Assembly: GCA_030063045.1 (NCBI GenBank)
Contig: JAQSEB010000031.1
Span: forward strand, 1,550,001 to 1,614,000
Direction: 5' to 3'
Source of the DNA: Pratylenchus scribneri
Taxonomy: Eukaryota > Nematoda > Chromadorea > Rhabditida > Pratylenchidae
Length of the DNA: 64,000 bases
Shown: piece by piece, positions 1 to 10,874 of the stretch
How the letters are laid out: every line of letters begins with the position of its first letter
Position numbering within the stretch: the first letter of the stretch is position 1
The notes under the pieces: model-generated
Told to the model about the DNA's origin: nothing
What the model saw: only the letters and a program-made list of their open reading frames with translations
Databases searched by the model: none
Program-made: the position numbers and the translations under genes

Positions 1-510
1 CTGTCGAGAGTGAATAAGGAATTACAGGTATGCCTAAATTAGTAATTCAATATCATATAATAAATTTAGACATCAACAGCAAATATAATTTTTCATGGAA
101 TTGAAGAGGGCTGTGAGAAGTGCATATCATTTGTAGAAGTGCTGAAGAAAAAAACACAAATTCCCTTATTTCAATGGAATATAATCAGAAGTACTACGAT
201 TATTCCCAGCTCATCAGAAGAACCAATATCTGAGGCCAATACTAGTGAAGAAATTGCTGAAAAACGCATTACTGAAATTTTCATTATGATCTCGAAAAAA
301 CAATATTCGGACGAGCATCAATGTTCAAGGCAAGTTAGTTAGCAAAATCAAACATTGTTTTTTTTCATTTTCAGTCAACAAACAAATCAACAGATGGATT
401 CAGATATGTTACAAGCCCAACCAATAAAGAAGAAACCTAATACAATACGGACGACACCACGATTGAAACAAGAAAATAAATGGAAAAGACCAAATAAACG
501 TCCAAAATGA
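1..510 (+). CDS. Alba-domain protein, RPP25-like (3' part only)
   Basis: The gene enters from the left edge, so its start is missing. Visible exons are 1-27, 70-329 (or 333) and 375 onward. The peptide after the first intron contains 'IIFHGIEEGCEKCISFVEVL' followed by a Lys run, which resembles the Alba fold of RNase P/MRP subunit RPP25 (hydrophobic strand, Gly-rich turn, helix with a conserved Val-Glu and basic residues). This family binds RNA in RNase P and RNase MRP. The last intron can be read two ways. A GC donor after TTCAAG gives a lysine/arginine-rich tail ending at 508-510. A GT donor four bases later stops at 438-440. The first is listed because AAG|GCAAGT matches the known GC-donor consensus. 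A poly(A) signal AATAAA follows near 524. The Alba call rests on a short match and is moderate. Confidence 0.5.
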
Positions 511-699
511 TTCCATTTATAAACAATAAAAACACCATTATCATTCACATCAATAAAATAAAAGTTGCAATAAAATTTGTTTTCTTATTGATTATACGTA
601 TATATTACATGTCTACAATACTTTTCATTACATTTGTTTTATACTTTTTATTACCGAATCTTAATAGATTTTAGTCATTATTGATTGATACGAATACAA

Positions 700-3600
700 A
701 TGTCATTAAATTACGTCAAGGATCCGGGCGTGCAGATACCAAATTTGAATGCAGCTGGAGATGGCGTTGATGCGGTTGTGCGATATTATCAAAACGGAAC
801 GGACGAAGTTAAAAATTTGCTGAAGAATGAATGTTCCATGATTTACGAGTGCAGGTAACAAATAATATTTATTGAATACAATGGTTATTTTAGTTGTTGC
901 CGGGCACTATTTCGATCAATCATAAATTTTGTGGCTCATAAGCGAACAATTTGTCGTTCATTGCAGTCAACAATTCAAGCAGAACAACTTGAGATAGCAA
1001 AACAAAGTAAATAAATAAAAATCAATTAAAATAAAAAAATAAAGGTGTAAATGAGCAAAATAAACGTGAGAGCGATAAAGCTGAAAGTGCTGTTGCTGTT
1101 CCAAAGAGAAGCACAAGGAACAATCGTTTGAGACGTTTCAACCCAGCTAATAGTGTATCAAAACATATTCGTGCGGTCAATTTACATCTTGAGCGAACAA
1201 AGGTAAAAATAACATCTTATGAGAATAATAAAAATATTTTTAGTCCAATATTGAAGTTCAAACATTGCCGAAAATTGTTCGTCCTACGGCTAAAACCTCA
1301 ATAGTGGATGGAAAGCAGGTATTGCATAAAAAAAATCATTGACTAATTTAAATAAAAATATTTAATAAGATTGTTGAGCAACTTCCAACTGGATTGGCAA
1401 TCAAAGACCGCATTCCCGATGATCGGGTGGTTTTGGTGATGCCCAGTGAAAATTCAACTCGCTATGGTGAAATGCAGCTTCGACGGCGTAGATCGAATTA
1501 TTTGGTGAAGAAGGACAAAGAGGATGGGAGCACACGTGAATTAACCGGAGAAGAGGTATAATTTATCAATAAAAAAATATAAATTACTAAATTAATTATG
1601 TTCAGATTGCAATTGTTGAACGAATTCCATCCGCAATGCCCGTTGATTTCATAAAATTGCGATGCGAAGATATCAGGTCAATTTAAATAATTTAATATTG
1701 ATTTAATTTATTTCCTATTTTAGATGTGTCAAAAATAATCAACAACCGTTTCATCATTTGGCCGAATTGGCTCATCATCTTGCAATCCAACACCAAATTG
1801 ATTACGCCGAAAGTTCCTTATTGAAGAAATCAACAACGAATATTCAATGCTTCCTTTGCGATGTTCATCCATTCAAAACGTTATTAAATTAAAATATTAA
1901 ATCATAGATAATTATTTTAGGCTCAATGGTCTGCAAAAACACTTTAATGCGATGCATTCAACGGTGCTTGCCCAACATATCAAATATCGTTTGGAACAAT
2001 TCAATTCTGACCCATCAAAGCGGAAGGTATGTTTCTTCTCTTTAATATTTGTTAACCAAAAATCATTGATTTATTCAATATTCGGTCATCAATCAATCAC
2101 AATTATTCCATTTTTGGATGCTTGTTTATCTCTTTTGAATTTATTTAATTCTCATACATTTGGCAAAATGCTGAATGATTTTATTGATTAAAACAATTTA
2201 AATATTTTTGGCACATTTTACCAAACGCGAAAATAGATAATTTGTCCAAATTATTTATTTTTGAGTAAAAAGTAAAAACGAAAATTTTGGAATTTTATGA
2301 ATGATTATTGAAAATATTTTGAATAAAATCCATTTCGAATTAAAATTAATAGCAAATAATTTTACTTCATTTTAGGAGGCACAAAATTATCGCGCCCGAA
2401 GTCTTAGTCCACTTTCTGATGCCGAAATTGCTGAGGAAGCAAAAGAACTTAAGCAACAATCAAAGGAGAAGGAGGAAAAAACAACGAATGGAATTGTTAA
2501 TGGAAAGAGAGGAACAAGGACAAATAAAATCCCAAATTTGAAATTTAATGGAGAAGAAGAACATGAACAGGTGAAGAATATTTTAATGAAATTAAATAGT
2601 TCATTTTTAGCAACTTTCTGCGGCATTTGCTCTTAAAAAATGGATTGAGGCATCGAAGCAAACGGAAGAAAATGATTTTTCCGGGAAAATGGATAAGAAT
2701 AGTCCGTCCAATCAAATTGGTCATCAAATCATTGATGAGGAAGAAGCAAGGAAAATTGATCAGGTTTTTCTCTTAAATAAATATAATTTTTATACATTTG
2801 ATTTTTATAGTTATTGAATTCGAAGGCGCCACGTGAAAAGGAGAAGACAAAAGAATCGGATGGCGACAGTGCAGTGGGAGAAGGGCCAATTTCATCATCA
2901 ATGGCATTGAGCCGTTCGCCCCGGTCGAGAAAACCGAACAAGAAATATGAAGATTATAATGACTTGGTGAATGGTGGAAGTGGTGGCAGTGGATCGACGT
3001 CGGCAGCGGCAAAACGAACAACCATTAGTATTTGAATTATTTTTAATAATTTAATGTTTTGTATTTTTAGTGTCAGCAACAGTGAAGGAATTATTGGATA
3101 CAGCAAGCCGGGAAATGGAAAAACTTCAAAGTGCCCAACAAAAGAGGAAGCTAGCATCGACAACCGAGAAGGAATTGCCAAATACTAAAAGCAAATTCAA
3201 ATGGAAGAAAATGCGATTCGAACCGCCAATCGGAAATAAAGAAAAGTCGGTCAAAGAGTCGGGAATTACGGATTTTGTGCTGCCGGAATCGATCAAAAAA
3301 GGAGAGAAGGAAAAGAGCAATGAAGGATCGACCACTCCTCCATCCGAATTATCTTCCACCAATGGTCAAGCAAACGCGGACAGAGGGTTTCATTTCAATT
3401 AATTCCAAATATTATTTAAAATATTTAGGAAAATTGACAATAAATCGAACAGTGATGTGACGCCAACCCCTTCTTCTTCAAACAAAAGCAAATTGCCTTC
3501 ATTGCTTACGGACCGTTACAAAGAAGAATTAATCCTCTATTCGCCCAAGGCACGCATGCTGAAAAATGCAGACAAACAAAAACGGAGCTTCCTTTCAGGT

Positions 3601-4760
3601 ATATTTTTAGCGAAATATTCATTTAAAATAATTAAAATTTTGCAGAACCTTCACGTCGAAAGCAAAATTTGAATGAACTTCAAGAGGGCGATGGATTATC
3701 CGTGATTAGTACAAATTTGACCACTTCATTGGGAGGAAAATTGCAAAAAACACCATCATTGCGTCCACCGCCGCCACCAAAGCCAAAAGTACATTTTTAT
3801 TTAATTATTCCATAAATTCTGATGAATTTAGGATTTGTCCGTTGTTCCAATTTATTTGACGGAGACTCAACGCGATTTATTTTTCAAGCCATTGAAATTG
3901 TTGTTCAACCAAAATGAAATGTCCGATGGACCATGTCAGTGCGGGGAATGTGGCGAATTGTTGAAGAATGTCAAGGTTAGTGCATTAAACATTTTTGACA
4001 ATTTTACAATTAATTTTAGAATGGTCATCGCCATATGACCTCCCATATTCGTATAATTCGTATGAGGTAATTTATTATTAAAATATATTTAAATATTATT
4101 TAATAAGATGTTCACTTTGCGATGCCGGTGCATTTTATTGTTCGGACATGCGAATCCATTTGATGTATCGATATTGTGAAAAGCTGAATTTGGCACCCGA
4201 AGAATTCATCAATCCTGGCAATCCATGCATGGACAAAGAAAAGGTTTTTGTTTTGTACAAAATATTCACGATTTATAATTATTTAGGCTGATATGCTCAC
4301 TCAGCTGGTTGACCCATATTCCCCGGGACGTATCATGTATTCCACCGGCAAAATTGTCAGTTGGAATAATCCGGTGCCATATCTTCCTGATCCAAAATAT
4401 GAACGAAATATTCTCGGTCCAATGCTGCCCGGCTATATGCCCAGTCCAAATTCATCACCAAAGAAGCCGATTCGATCGGCCATTCTTTCGCCAAAAAAGA
4501 TTATTCGCCAACCTCAACCAAAGGAAAACGAAGAGAAACCAAAAGACAACGAACCAGAAGGTAAAATTTAATACCATTAAAATAAATGAATAAATGAAAA
4601 TATAGAAATTGGAATGGATGCTCAAAATGAGGCCTCAACTTCAATGGAAACAGCCGGCTCATCACAGCAAAACACTACCAAAAATGTGGCGGCTTCAGCA
4701 GGGATTTATGATGATCATGCCTATCCACTGGAAATTCGGAATGAAGAAGAAGAAGAATAA
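700..4760 (+). CDS. ZNF800-like multi zinc-finger nuclear protein
   Basis: Many short exons (700-854, 894-1006, 1045 onward) join into one long protein ending in an acidic Glu run at 4758-4760. Residues about 48-72 read IYECSCCRALFR...AHKRTIC, a C-x2-C-x12-H-x4-C finger that matches the N-terminal finger of vertebrate ZNF800 (FECKLCRSLFR...HKKFYC as I recall it). A second finger (CFLC...LQKHFNAMH) is split by the intron before 1921. A C-terminal pair (CQCGEC...HMTSHI and CSLC...MRIHLM) lies at about 3930-4180. Long Ser/Pro/Lys-rich linkers separate them. ZNF800 is a nuclear transcriptional regulator, so a DNA-binding or chromatin role is likely. The start ATG at 700 lies 26 bases after a TTTTAG that could be a trans-splice site. 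The gene is 190 bases below the upstream gene and 253 above cyclin H, so the three could be co-transcribed. Confidence 0.7.
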
Positions 4761-5013
4761 AAGGAAGAAGAAGATGAATGAAATTTGTTTTGGAAGATGA
4801 AAATTATATTTGGAATTTATTTTTTTAAATCTTATTTTCGATGATTTAATTCATACACACACACATAACTGTTATTTTCAATTAATATGCTGATGGATTT
4901 TATTATTTAGATATAAATAATTTTAGAAAAAATATTGTACTATTTTAATGGTTTATATACCATAAATATTTTTGAAAAAATGGAAAATTTACAAAATAAA
5001 TTCAACAAAGAGA

Positions 5014-6299
5014 ATGTTCCCGACTAGTTCACAAAAACGCTCATGGTTATTTGCAACCCAAAATGATTTGGATGAATTAAGAAATTTTGCGAATAGAAAA
5101 TATATTGACAGGTTTAATTTATTGATTTTGATAAATCAAATTTAAATATTGATTAGATTTACACCAATTCTTGATGCAATTTCAATTAATGAAATGGAAT
5201 TTTTGACACCACAAGAAGAGTTGGATTTTTGTCGAATTGTTACGGATGCTGGTATTCGGTAAGAATAAGCGACTATTCATTGTTTAATAAATTCAATTTT
5301 AGATTCAGTGATGATTTTAAACCGGATATGTGGCCATCGGTGCGATGGACTGCTTTTGCCTATTTCAAAAGATTTTATTTAAAAGAATCAATATTGGAAT
5401 ATTCCCCGAAGAATGTGATGATCGCTTGCTATTATTTGGCTGCCAAAGTTGATGAATTCAACATTTCAATCGATAATTTCGTTGATAATCTCAGGTTTTT
5501 TGATTTAATCAATAAATAAATATGAATAATTTAAAGCAATGGAACGAGAGAATCAAATATTGAAATGGTTTTAACACTGGAACCGGATATTATGCTCAAA
5601 CTTGACTACAATTTAACAATTCATTCGCCGTTTCGGCCATTTGAGGGACATTTAATTGAAATGAAAGCAATAATGGCTGCCGAAATTACATCAATGAATT
5701 TTAATTTGGAAGAAATTCGACCGAGTTCAAATGAATTCCTTAGGGTTTATTTTAAATTTATAATTAAAATTATTTAAAAAATTAAGCATTGTTTATTCGG
5801 TGATGCGATGATGTTATTTTCTCCTTCACAAATTGCACTGGCCGCTTTAAAATTTGGCCTTCATAAAATCATTGGAGGTTCAATTTTTGAATAAAAATTA
5901 AATAATTTTGATTAATTTTAGAATCAAAATCCAATGAATTCATCCGTGATTTCCTTTCAAAACTTTTTGATGTGGACTTTGGGGGAACGGGCGAAAGGAA
6001 TACGGAAGAAATATTAAAATTGGAAAAATTGCAAATTCGAATTGACAAAATTGTGGAAAAAGTTCTTCAACAATCATCACAAAAACCCAGCCAAGAAGAA
6101 TGCACAAAATTGCAGGTAAAATTAATTTATGAATTTATCCAAAAAATATTTAATTTTTTTTAAGAAAAAATATATGGCTTGTATACAAAAATTGGCCGGA
6201 TTACTTCCAAAACTTAAACAATTCGAAAAAGAACATCAACAAACAACCGGTGGTGGAGGAGGAATTGGAAATGAATTTGATTCAGATGATGAATTTTAA
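5014..6299 (+). CDS. cyh-1: Cyclin H (CDK-activating kinase / TFIIH subunit)
   Basis: Cyclin H activates CDK7 and, with MAT1, forms the CAK module of TFIIH, which phosphorylates the RNA polymerase II tail and cell-cycle CDKs. The N-terminus MFPTSSQKRSWLF aligns with human MYHNSSQKRHWTF. The cyclin box follows with diagnostic words YFKRFYLKESILEY, LAAKVDEFNIS and IHSPFRPFEGHLIEMK, then LFSPSQIALAAL. Exons are 5014-5111, 5157-5258, 5303-5494, 5537-5744 and 5787 onward, all keeping frame with GT-AG introns of about 42-45 bases. The protein ends with the acidic DSDDEF, like the acidic tail of other cyclin H proteins. Length and order are normal. It converges on UVSSA, leaving only 92 bases between the two stop codons. 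Confidence 0.93.
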
Positions 6300-6391
6300 A
6301 TTGAAATAATTTTATACTAATTTATTCTTTGTATATTTTAAAATCAATTTTATTTCAAATAATAAAAATAAAACAAATTAAATAATAGAAA

Positions 6392-8641
6392 TTATTTTTT
6401 ATTGCTGAGGGCGTAATTAAATTGATGACTAAAATTCCTCTCGGCCCTCGCCTTTTGCATATGTTCCAATGTGGTGGTCACCCTTTTCAGCGTCCGTTTA
6501 TCAAACAATTTTGTCTAAAATGAATTGAATGTGAATTATTTCCTGTATAATTAAATTTTACCTTCAATCGTTCTCGTGTCTTTAAATTTTCGGATTTTTC
6601 CCTGATTCTCGCCGTTCTTCCATTTTTTGCCGCCCTCTTCTCCGGTCCACCTAATTTAACTCCGGTTACGGCTTCAATGTCTCGCAAATATTCCTCCTCA
6701 TCTCTTCGTTTTTGTTGTTCATTTATTCCTCCCTTTTCATTCTCAATTTGTCTAAAATTTAATTAATTTATTAATAAAATTTATTAAAATTTTAATACTT
6801 TTGTTCTTTGATTGGAAATCCTTGTTCATCCCTCTCAATAATTGGTCCATGCAAAGTGCATCGATGAATTTGCCTTCGTGGACATAATTTCCCACTTGGC
6901 AAGGGCGCACGGCAAATTCGCTCAATTTCCGGCGGTTTTTGACTAATAAATGTTATTTGTCTGCAATTATATGTTTCCATTGATTCAGTCAAAGAATCAC
7001 TAAAAAACATTCAAAATTTGTGATAATTAATTATACACATTTTTATTACTTATTTTCCATTTGTCTCCACCAATGTTCTTCCCCTTGATTTTGGACTCGT
7101 TGTGCCGGTTTTATGCCATTTTCTCCCCAATATTTTAGGTCCAATCCCATAGCCAATTTTGGTGGGCATTTATTATCGATTTTTTCCTCATTATTCTTTT
7201 CAAATGAATTCACCACCACTTTTTGAATTCCACTTGGCCCTGGTTCATCGCAACAAATAATTGGTGCGGTCGATGAAGTGGATTTTGGCTCTTCAATGCC
7301 AGCAGAAATTCCCGGTTCATAGCCTAAAATATTATTTTAAAATAATATTAATTAATTAATATAAAGTGACCTTCTTTTTCTTCCACATCCAAAAATTCAT
7401 CATCATTCTCCGAATCATCGGATGATTCTTTTTCCTCATTTTGGCTCATAAATATTTTAATTTCCCGACATTTTTGTAATTCTTCATTCAAAAACCGTCG
7501 AATATCAATTAATTTTCTCATCAATGCCGATGAATCGCCAATTTCGGTTAATTTTCCAATCCTTAAAAAATATTTTATTTTATTCCATTTATTTATTATT
7601 AAATTTTGACCATTTTCCTAATTTCGTATGCCAATGTTCCAATTGTTTTGTGGTGTCTCTGAGTTGGTTTATTAAATCACAATTCTCTTCTGTACTTTCA
7701 ATTCGTCCAATTTCATTTGGATTTAAGCAAATTGATATTCCATTCGTCGATTCACCAAATGCAAATAATGGCCGAGTCTAAAAAGAATAAAAATAATTTA
7801 AAATATTTTTTTTAAACCTCATCATCATTTCCACTGTTAGCATCATTTTTGGTGGTTTCCATTGAACAAAATCGAGGAATAAGCAATTCCAGCACCGAAT
7901 TTGCTTCAATTTGAATTCGTTCAATTTCTGATTTTGAATCATCAAAAATTTTTCCCAATTTTTCAACAATTTTTCGCGCCCTCAATTCACGTTGGAATCG
8001 ATCCAATTCTTCTCGTTCTCGATCAATCTATTAATTCAAAATATAATCCATATTAAATTGAAATTAACCTGAAGATTAACTTCGGAATTTTCCCAATCAA
8101 AACTTTTTGAATTTTTCAAAAAATTTCCCATTCTTTGTAATTTTGGATATCCAGGACCAAATTTTTCAATCCATAGCCGTAGCATTTTCATTGTTTCCTT
8201 TTTCAATAATTCGGCAGCATCGGCTGGATTTGGCAATGGAAAATGAAGAGGGTCAATTTCGAGTGTATAAATTAGGAAATCCTAAAATTTAATTTTAAAA
8301 AACACAAAATTGTTCCAATAAACCTGCATTGAATTAATCAATTCCAGCCGAAAATAATGGGATCGCTGGAAAAAATGATTGGCGATGAGCAAAATACCAA
8401 TCCGAAGATCGCAGTCATCTCGCCTCAAATGGCCAAAAAGAACATCAATAAATGCGGGCATAATTCCATCAAATTTTCGAATTGTCGAAATCAATTCTTT
8501 CAGTGTTCTCTCATTTAATTCCATCTTTTTGTAATCAAACTTAATTTGAATTGAATTATAAAATTAAATTAAATCATTTTATAAAACCTGTTTTAGCAAA
8601 AATGAGATGCATCGTTTCACGATGTTCAAATCCGTTTCCAT
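6392..8641 (-). CDS. uvssa: UVSSA, UV-stimulated scaffold protein A
   Basis: UVSSA binds stalled RNA polymerase II with CSB and brings in TFIIH and USP7 in transcription-coupled repair. The exon at about 6790-7010 encodes RICRAPLPSGKLCPRRQIHRC followed by HGPIIERDEQGFPI, which matches the conserved DUF2043 zinc region of UVSSA (human [23 protein letters not shown]). Next come RDIEAVTGVKLG and the end NFSHQFNYAL, like human DVEAATGQDLG and KFSNQFNYAL. The N-terminal exons (8639 downward) form the helical VHS-like domain, with LRIGILLIANHFFQRSHYFR. The middle is an acidic linker (SDDSENDDEFLDVEE), where vertebrate UVSSA binds TFIIH. The ATG at 8639-8641 gives METDLN and fits the family start. 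About nine short introns. Confidence 0.9.
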
Positions 8642-8977
8642 TTTTTAAAAATCAAATGGTGATGAGCACACCATTCACCAGAGAATGACTAAAAACGAAA
8701 TCTTAAATTTTCGAGAATATTATGAAATATTTTATTTTGTAATTTGCTAAGTAAAAATACACATGAAATTCATTAAATCAATCAATTTTATAAAGAAGAG
8801 AGAAATAATATTTATTCTTTATTATTAAAAAAAACAACAATTATGGATAAATGAATGAATGTGTGTTTATTATTATAGGAAACAATAATACAATACAATA
8901 ACATTGGAAAAAGGAAATATAGACAACAAAAAATATCACACAAAAATAGGTAGATTATCCAATCTTCTTTTCTTTCT

Positions 8978-10525
8978 TTATTCGTCATCGAAAAAATCCT
9001 CTTCCCTCGTTGGCGGTACATCAATGCCTTGTTCTTCGATGTTATATTCGTCGCTGATCAAATCGCTGCTGATGAGGTCGTAATCGCCGGAACTGAAAAT
9101 TGAATAAATCATTAAATAAAAATCAAATTCTCCCCAAAAACTTACTATACTGTCGGCTCATCCTTGATGTTCGGTTCTGGCACGCCCATCCATTCCGACT
9201 TCTCCTTGCGCCACGAAGTGTCATTATTATTGAATTGTTGCGGATCATTTAAATTATCCTCTTCTGCCGGATGAAGTTGTTCTGGTCCAATTGGTGAGCC
9301 TTCTTTCGGTTGTTCATTCGCTTCGACTGCACTGCGCCTTTTGCAAACAATCAGCACGACCGTAAGCACAATAACAATGATCAGTTGCCTAAAAATAAAT
9401 TTTAAATGGTTTTTGTGCCAAAAAACTTACAATATGGCTCCACAAATCAGAAGCAAGTATGGCACTTTGAGAATACATTCAGCAATTGTCTTCTTTGTTG
9501 TGTTTGCTTCTTCTGTGCCAATCGTCGTTGCTTCTCCGCCGGTGCCATCGCCATCAATCGTCATTGTTGTGGGCGTTGTTGTTTGGACTCCGCACAATTC
9601 TTCCACAATTTTAAGCATTGATTTGTAACAAAGCCCAAATGATTTGTATTCTCCTGCTCTTCTATATTTGCTTTGGTTAGGCATGAGAAGTCGAAATCCA
9701 CGGGTCTGAAAAAAGAGAAAGATGATTAAATTTGAATGGAATTATTGGATTTTAACTGACCGTTTCGAATTTAAAATTGCACGGAGTCGGACCATTGACT
9801 TTGATGACATCAATAACAACGGACACCTGAAAAATAGTAATAATTATGTTTTTATCGATTTTTTATGAATAAAATATTACCCCCGGACGACTTTGGATTT
9901 CAAAGGCATATCCTGTCGTATCGCAGTTGAGAACAAATGATGTGGTGCAATTCAAATTCCCGTCTATTCTTTTGCATGATAATTTCTGAAAATGGATAAA
10001 TTTTTTTATAAAAATTGCGAAGATAAACCTCGGCCTCCGCTTTGCATGCTTTTGTGGTCACAATGTTCTCGAATAATTGATGGCATGAAGTCACTTGCAC
10101 AGTTTCGTCTGATCCTTCTATTTTGGTTTGAACTTTCCCAGCTTCTTCAGGCAATATTTTTGGATCATAATTGGCAGTCACATTGAATAACGTTTGCTTA
10201 ATTTTGCAGGTAGGAATCAAGCCAAGAATTTGTTCCGTTGTGGGAATATTGCCATCGAACACAATGCTGAAAATTAATAGGGAAAATTTACTTGTTTAGG
10301 AAGAAAGAAGACTTACATTGGGTCGTCCGTTTGGGGGTCCTCACTCTTGACTCTCGCATTGTCTAGAAGTTTTTCCAATTTGGTGTCCGATATTACGCAG
10401 ATATGTCCGTCTTCGCTGATTTTGCGGGGTGTAATTGATTTTGTTTGATTGTCGGCCGCAATTGATGTTGTTGGAATGCAGCAAAGGAAAAGCATGAAGA
10501 CAATAATCGAATGAAGTGCCGCCAT
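8978..10525 (-). CDS. Secreted-type, single-pass membrane protein (unrecognised family)
   Basis: The protein begins with a clear signal peptide (MAALHSIIVFMLFLCCIPTT, then SIAA). The ectodomain has about ten cysteines (HICVI, TCKIKQ, SCHQLF, KACKAE, LSCKRI, LNCTTSF, LNCD, TPCNF, GLCYK, ELCGV) and N-glycosylation sites, then a Thr-rich stalk. A hydrophobic segment crossing an intron (VPYLLLICGAIL then QLIIVIVLTVVLIV) ends in CKRR, so this is a type I membrane protein. The cytoplasmic tail is acidic and ends in FFDDE. I do not recognise the fold; it looks like a nematode cell-surface protein with no assigned job. At least six exons join in frame across introns of 40-60 bases. A TATA-like box lies about 75 bases upstream of the ATG, which suits a regulated, tissue-specific promoter. 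Confidence 0.8.
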
Positions 10526-10598
10526 TTTCGAAGATCAATATTGTTTGGATTGTTGGATGTGGATAATGTGAATGTGATTATTCACACGAAAATTGTTG

Positions 10599-10606
10599 CT
10601 TTTATA
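10599..10606 (-). promoter_or_regulatory. TATA-like box for the 8978-10525 gene
   Basis: On the minus strand the sequence reads GTATAAAAGC, a good TATA element 74-81 bases before the ATG at 10523-10525. That spacing leaves room for a short 5' untranslated leader. Confidence 0.5.
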
Positions 10607-10874
10607 CTAATTCTTGCGAGGAAAGTGATGCATCATGCATGAAACTGAAAACTTTACAATTCTCCCACTACCGTAATCCAACACGTTAACACTTTTCTTG
10701 TTTTGCTTAAAATGAATTTGATCTCTGCTGGTGGTTCATGTTCATGGCATGGCCATAAAAAAGTTAAATAAGTGTGAGAAAATTTGTAATTTTCGGCTTT
10801 ATAAAATGAAAAATTAATAATGACAAAAATTCCTGAGTGAGAATGAGAACAAAATAAATTAAAATCGGTCAAAT

